This document shows positions 62,253 through 64,000 of a stretch of 64,000 nt of DNA, piece after piece. The notes under the pieces were generated by a model. The model did no database searches. It worked only from the letters and a program-made list of their open reading frames with translations, and was not told where the DNA came from. The translations under genes and the position numbers were made by a program. Location: contig NZ_FWXH01000003.1 of the NCBI RefSeq assembly GCF_900176305.1, forward strand, positions 124,001-188,000, given 5' to 3'. Source of the stretch: Clostridium acidisoli DSM 12555 (GTDB lineage Bacteria; Bacillota; Clostridia; Clostridiales; Clostridiaceae). Positions within the stretch are counted from its first letter, which is position 1. Every line of letters starts with the position of its first letter.

Positions 62253-64000
62253 ATGAGTTTAAGATTTATATATGGAAGAGCTGGAAGTGGCAAAAGCAAT
62301 TTTTGTATGGATAGTATAAAAGAAAGAGTAGACAAGGAAGAAATAGGACCTTTTTTTTATCTTATACCAGAACAGTTTTCCTTTCAAGCTGAAAAAAATA
62401 TTCTTCAGAAAATAGGAGAAAAGTCTAATTTAAATGTTCGTGTACTTAGTTTTAAAAGAATGGCTTATAGGGTAATGAATGAGGTTGGTGGAATTACTCG
62501 AAAGCATATGGATTCTGCTGGAAAGTGCATGCTTATTTCTCACGTTTTGGATGAGGTTGTTAATGATTTAACTGTATTTAAACGGGCAGCAACTCAAAAA
62601 GGCTTTATAAATACAATTTCTGACACTATAAGCGAGTTTAAAAGATATTCAATAACTCCAGAACTTTTATCTATTGCTGCAGAAAATATTGAAAATGAAA
62701 CTAATCTTAAAAGTAAACTATTAGATTTGAATAAGATATATGAAAAATTTGAAAAGGTACTTCATGAAAATTATGTTGATGCTGATGATGATTTAAATTT
62801 GCTTCATGAAAAATTGGATGAATCAAAAATGTTTAACAATGCAGAGATATGGATGGATGAATTTTCGAGTTTTACTCCACAACAATATAAAATTATAGAA
62901 AAACTTATGAAAAAAGCAAAAAGAGTTAACATCACTCTTACTAGTGATTATGAAGATGGTTTGAAATATGGTACTGATATATTTCAGTTTACTAGAAATA
63001 CTGAAAATAAGCTTATTGATATAGCTAGAAATAACAATATAGTTTTGGATAAACCCATAGTGCTTAAAAGCAAACCTTTTTATAGATTTAAAGACAGTAA
63101 GACACTTTCATTTTTAGAAAAAAATCTATTTGCATACCCTTATGAAAAATATGCAGAAAAAACGGAGGATATAACATTATTTAGAGCTCAAAATAAATAT
63201 TCTGAAATTGAAAGTACTGCAAGAGATATAATAAAAATGTGTAGAGATAAGGGGTATAGATATAAAGATATAGCTGTAATTACAAGAGATCTTAAAAATT
63301 ATGAAAATATAATTGAAGCTATTTTTAAAGAACATGAAATTCCATATTTCATAGATGAAAAAAAAGACATAGAAGGAAATCTGATAGTTGTGCTTATAAC
63401 TTCAGCCATTGAAATTGTAACTAAAAATTGGTCTTATGAAGCAATGTTTAGGTACCTTAAGACGGGACTTACAAAAATACCCTTAGAAGATATAGATGTG
63501 TTTGAAAATTATATTTTAGCGGCAGGTATAAAGGGAAAAAAGAAGTGGCTTGATGAAGAAAGGTGGGAGTACAGACCTAATTCGTTATTTTCTAGTGAAG
63601 AAATTTCACTTAGAGAGCAAGAACTTTTAGAGAGAATAAATATGATTAGAGAAGTTGTAATTGAACCATTGAAGGAGTTTTATAAGAAGACTAGAACTAA
63701 GAAAACAGCAGAAGAAATATGTAAAATAGTCTTCCAATTTTTAATGAATATTGGTGCTCAGGAAAAAGTAGAGGAATTAGTATCTCAATTTAAAGAAGGC
63801 AAAAATCAGTTGATTGCAAATGAATACAGTCAGATATGGAATATAATAATTGACTTATTAGATCAAACAGTTGAAGTAATGGGAGATACAGAGCTTACTT
63901 TAGAGGAGTTTGAAAAAATATTAACCATAGGAGTTAGAGAGCATAAAATGGGTCTTATACCACCAACTGTAGATCAGGTTTTAGTTGGAAGTGTTGAAAG
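62253..64000 (+). CDS. addB: Helicase-exonuclease AddAB, subunit AddB (partial, 5' part)
   Basis: The first 582 codons of a gene that runs off the window; AddB is usually about 1150 residues. It begins MSLRFIYGRAGSGKSNFCM, the Walker A GRAGSGKS of AddB. FYLIPEQFSFQAEKNI and RVLSFKRMAYRVMNE follow, all typical of clostridial AddB. With AddA it resects double-strand breaks up to Chi. The four C-terminal iron-sulfur cysteines lie outside the window. AAAGG is 12 bases before the ATG, so initiation looks moderate. No other start fits. Confidence 0.93.
   Translation, partial: MSLRFIYGRAGSGKSNFCMDSIKERVDKEEIGPFFYLIPEQFSFQAEKNILQKIGEKSNLNVRVLSFKRMAYRVMNEVGGITRKHMDSAGKCMLISHVLDEVVNDLTVFKRAATQKGFINTISDTISEFKRYSITPELLSIAAENIENETNLKSKLLDLNKIYEKFEKVLHENYVDADDDLNLLHEKLDESKMFNNAEIWMDEFSSFTPQQYKIIEKLMKKAKRVNITLTSDYEDGLKYGTDIFQFTRNTENKLIDIARNNNIVLDKPIVLKSKPFYRFKDSKTLSFLEKNLFAYPYEKYAEKTEDITLFRAQNKYSEIESTARDIIKMCRDKGYRYKDIAVITRDLKNYENIIEAIFKEHEIPYFIDEKKDIEGNLIVVLITSAIEIVTKNWSYEAMFRYLKTGLTKIPLEDIDVFENYILAAGIKGKKKWLDEERWEYRPNSLFSSEEISLREQELLERINMIREVVIEPLKEFYKKTRTKKTAEEICKIVFQFLMNIGAQEKVEELVSQFKEGKNQLIANEYSQIWNIIIDLLDQTVEVMGDTELTLEEFEKILTIGVREHKMGLIPPTVDQVLVGSVE

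Overview
The window looks like about 64 kb of chromosome from a low-GC, spore-forming anaerobe of Clostridium sensu stricto. The supporting signs are very A+T-rich DNA, strong GGAGG ribosome binding sites with frequent TTG and GTG starts, a complete spoIIA operon and spoVA genes, the SCIFF peptide with its radical SAM maturase, an oxygen-independent HemZ, and the order ruvA-ruvB-queA-tgt-yajC ... secD-secF-recJ-like-apt-relA-dtd. Gene order and protein style resemble the C. acetobutylicum group; that is an inference from memory and no alignment was run.

Layout. 1-5340: the end of a surface-polysaccharide locus (polymerase/ligase tail, WecG/TagA-type transferase, RfbD, Wzx flippase, GT4, GT2). 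5403-8640: small metabolic genes (nitroreductase, hemerythrin, cyclodeaminase-like protein, GNAT) and the cortex enzyme PdaA. 8752-10512: an orphan adenine methyltransferase strongly reminiscent of CamA of C. difficile. 10513-11055: a large non-coding block of hairpins. 11056-19522: speE, then the sporulation block spoIIAA-spoIIAB-sigF and spoVAC-spoVAD-spoVAE, a class A PBP, yunB and hpt. 19788-28640: hflX with an extra N-terminal JAMM-like domain, a nucleotidyltransferase, a MocR-type regulator, HEAT-repeat protein, YigZ, YebC, Rrf2, GNAT and GtrA. 28843-33254: an orphan small protein, a divergent LysR/MFS pair, dut and a PH-like protein. 33469-43882: a membrane-anchored protein in the position BofC holds in Bacillus, ruvAB, a GtrB-like transferase, queA, tgt, yajC, scfA, scfB, secD and secF. 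44040-52413: degenerate RecJ, apt, relA, dtd, a metallo-hydrolase, hemZ and aspS. 52470-52652: 6S RNA. 52658-58646: thrE pair, glyA, panE, a class I isoprenoid-synthase-like protein and two coiled-coil proteins. 58787-64000: a cytosolic papain-like peptidase, a DeoR/6-phospho-beta-glucosidase unit and the start of addB.

How the parts work together. Sporulation is the main theme. SpoIIAA/SpoIIAB/SigF start forespore transcription, SpoVAC/D/E move dipicolinate, PdaA and YunB act in the spore, and the CamA-like methyltransferase may modulate the programme epigenetically. The middle is a conserved core of DNA repair (RuvAB, AddB), tRNA modification (QueA, Tgt), protein export (YajC, SecDF), purine salvage (Apt, Hpt) and the stringent response (RelA).

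The strongest undescribed signal is a dispersed intergenic element seen at 10531-11036, 32550-32700 and 58655-58765. Short hairpins with different stem sequences are strung between conserved purine-rich linkers (GATTAAAGA-like and GGTGAGAGAA). Two of the three sites lie between convergent genes and carry inverted partners. Other leads are the JAMM motif fused to HflX, the isoprenoid-synthase-like protein after panE, a RecJ relic with altered DHH motifs, and an apparent attenuator before a GNAT gene.
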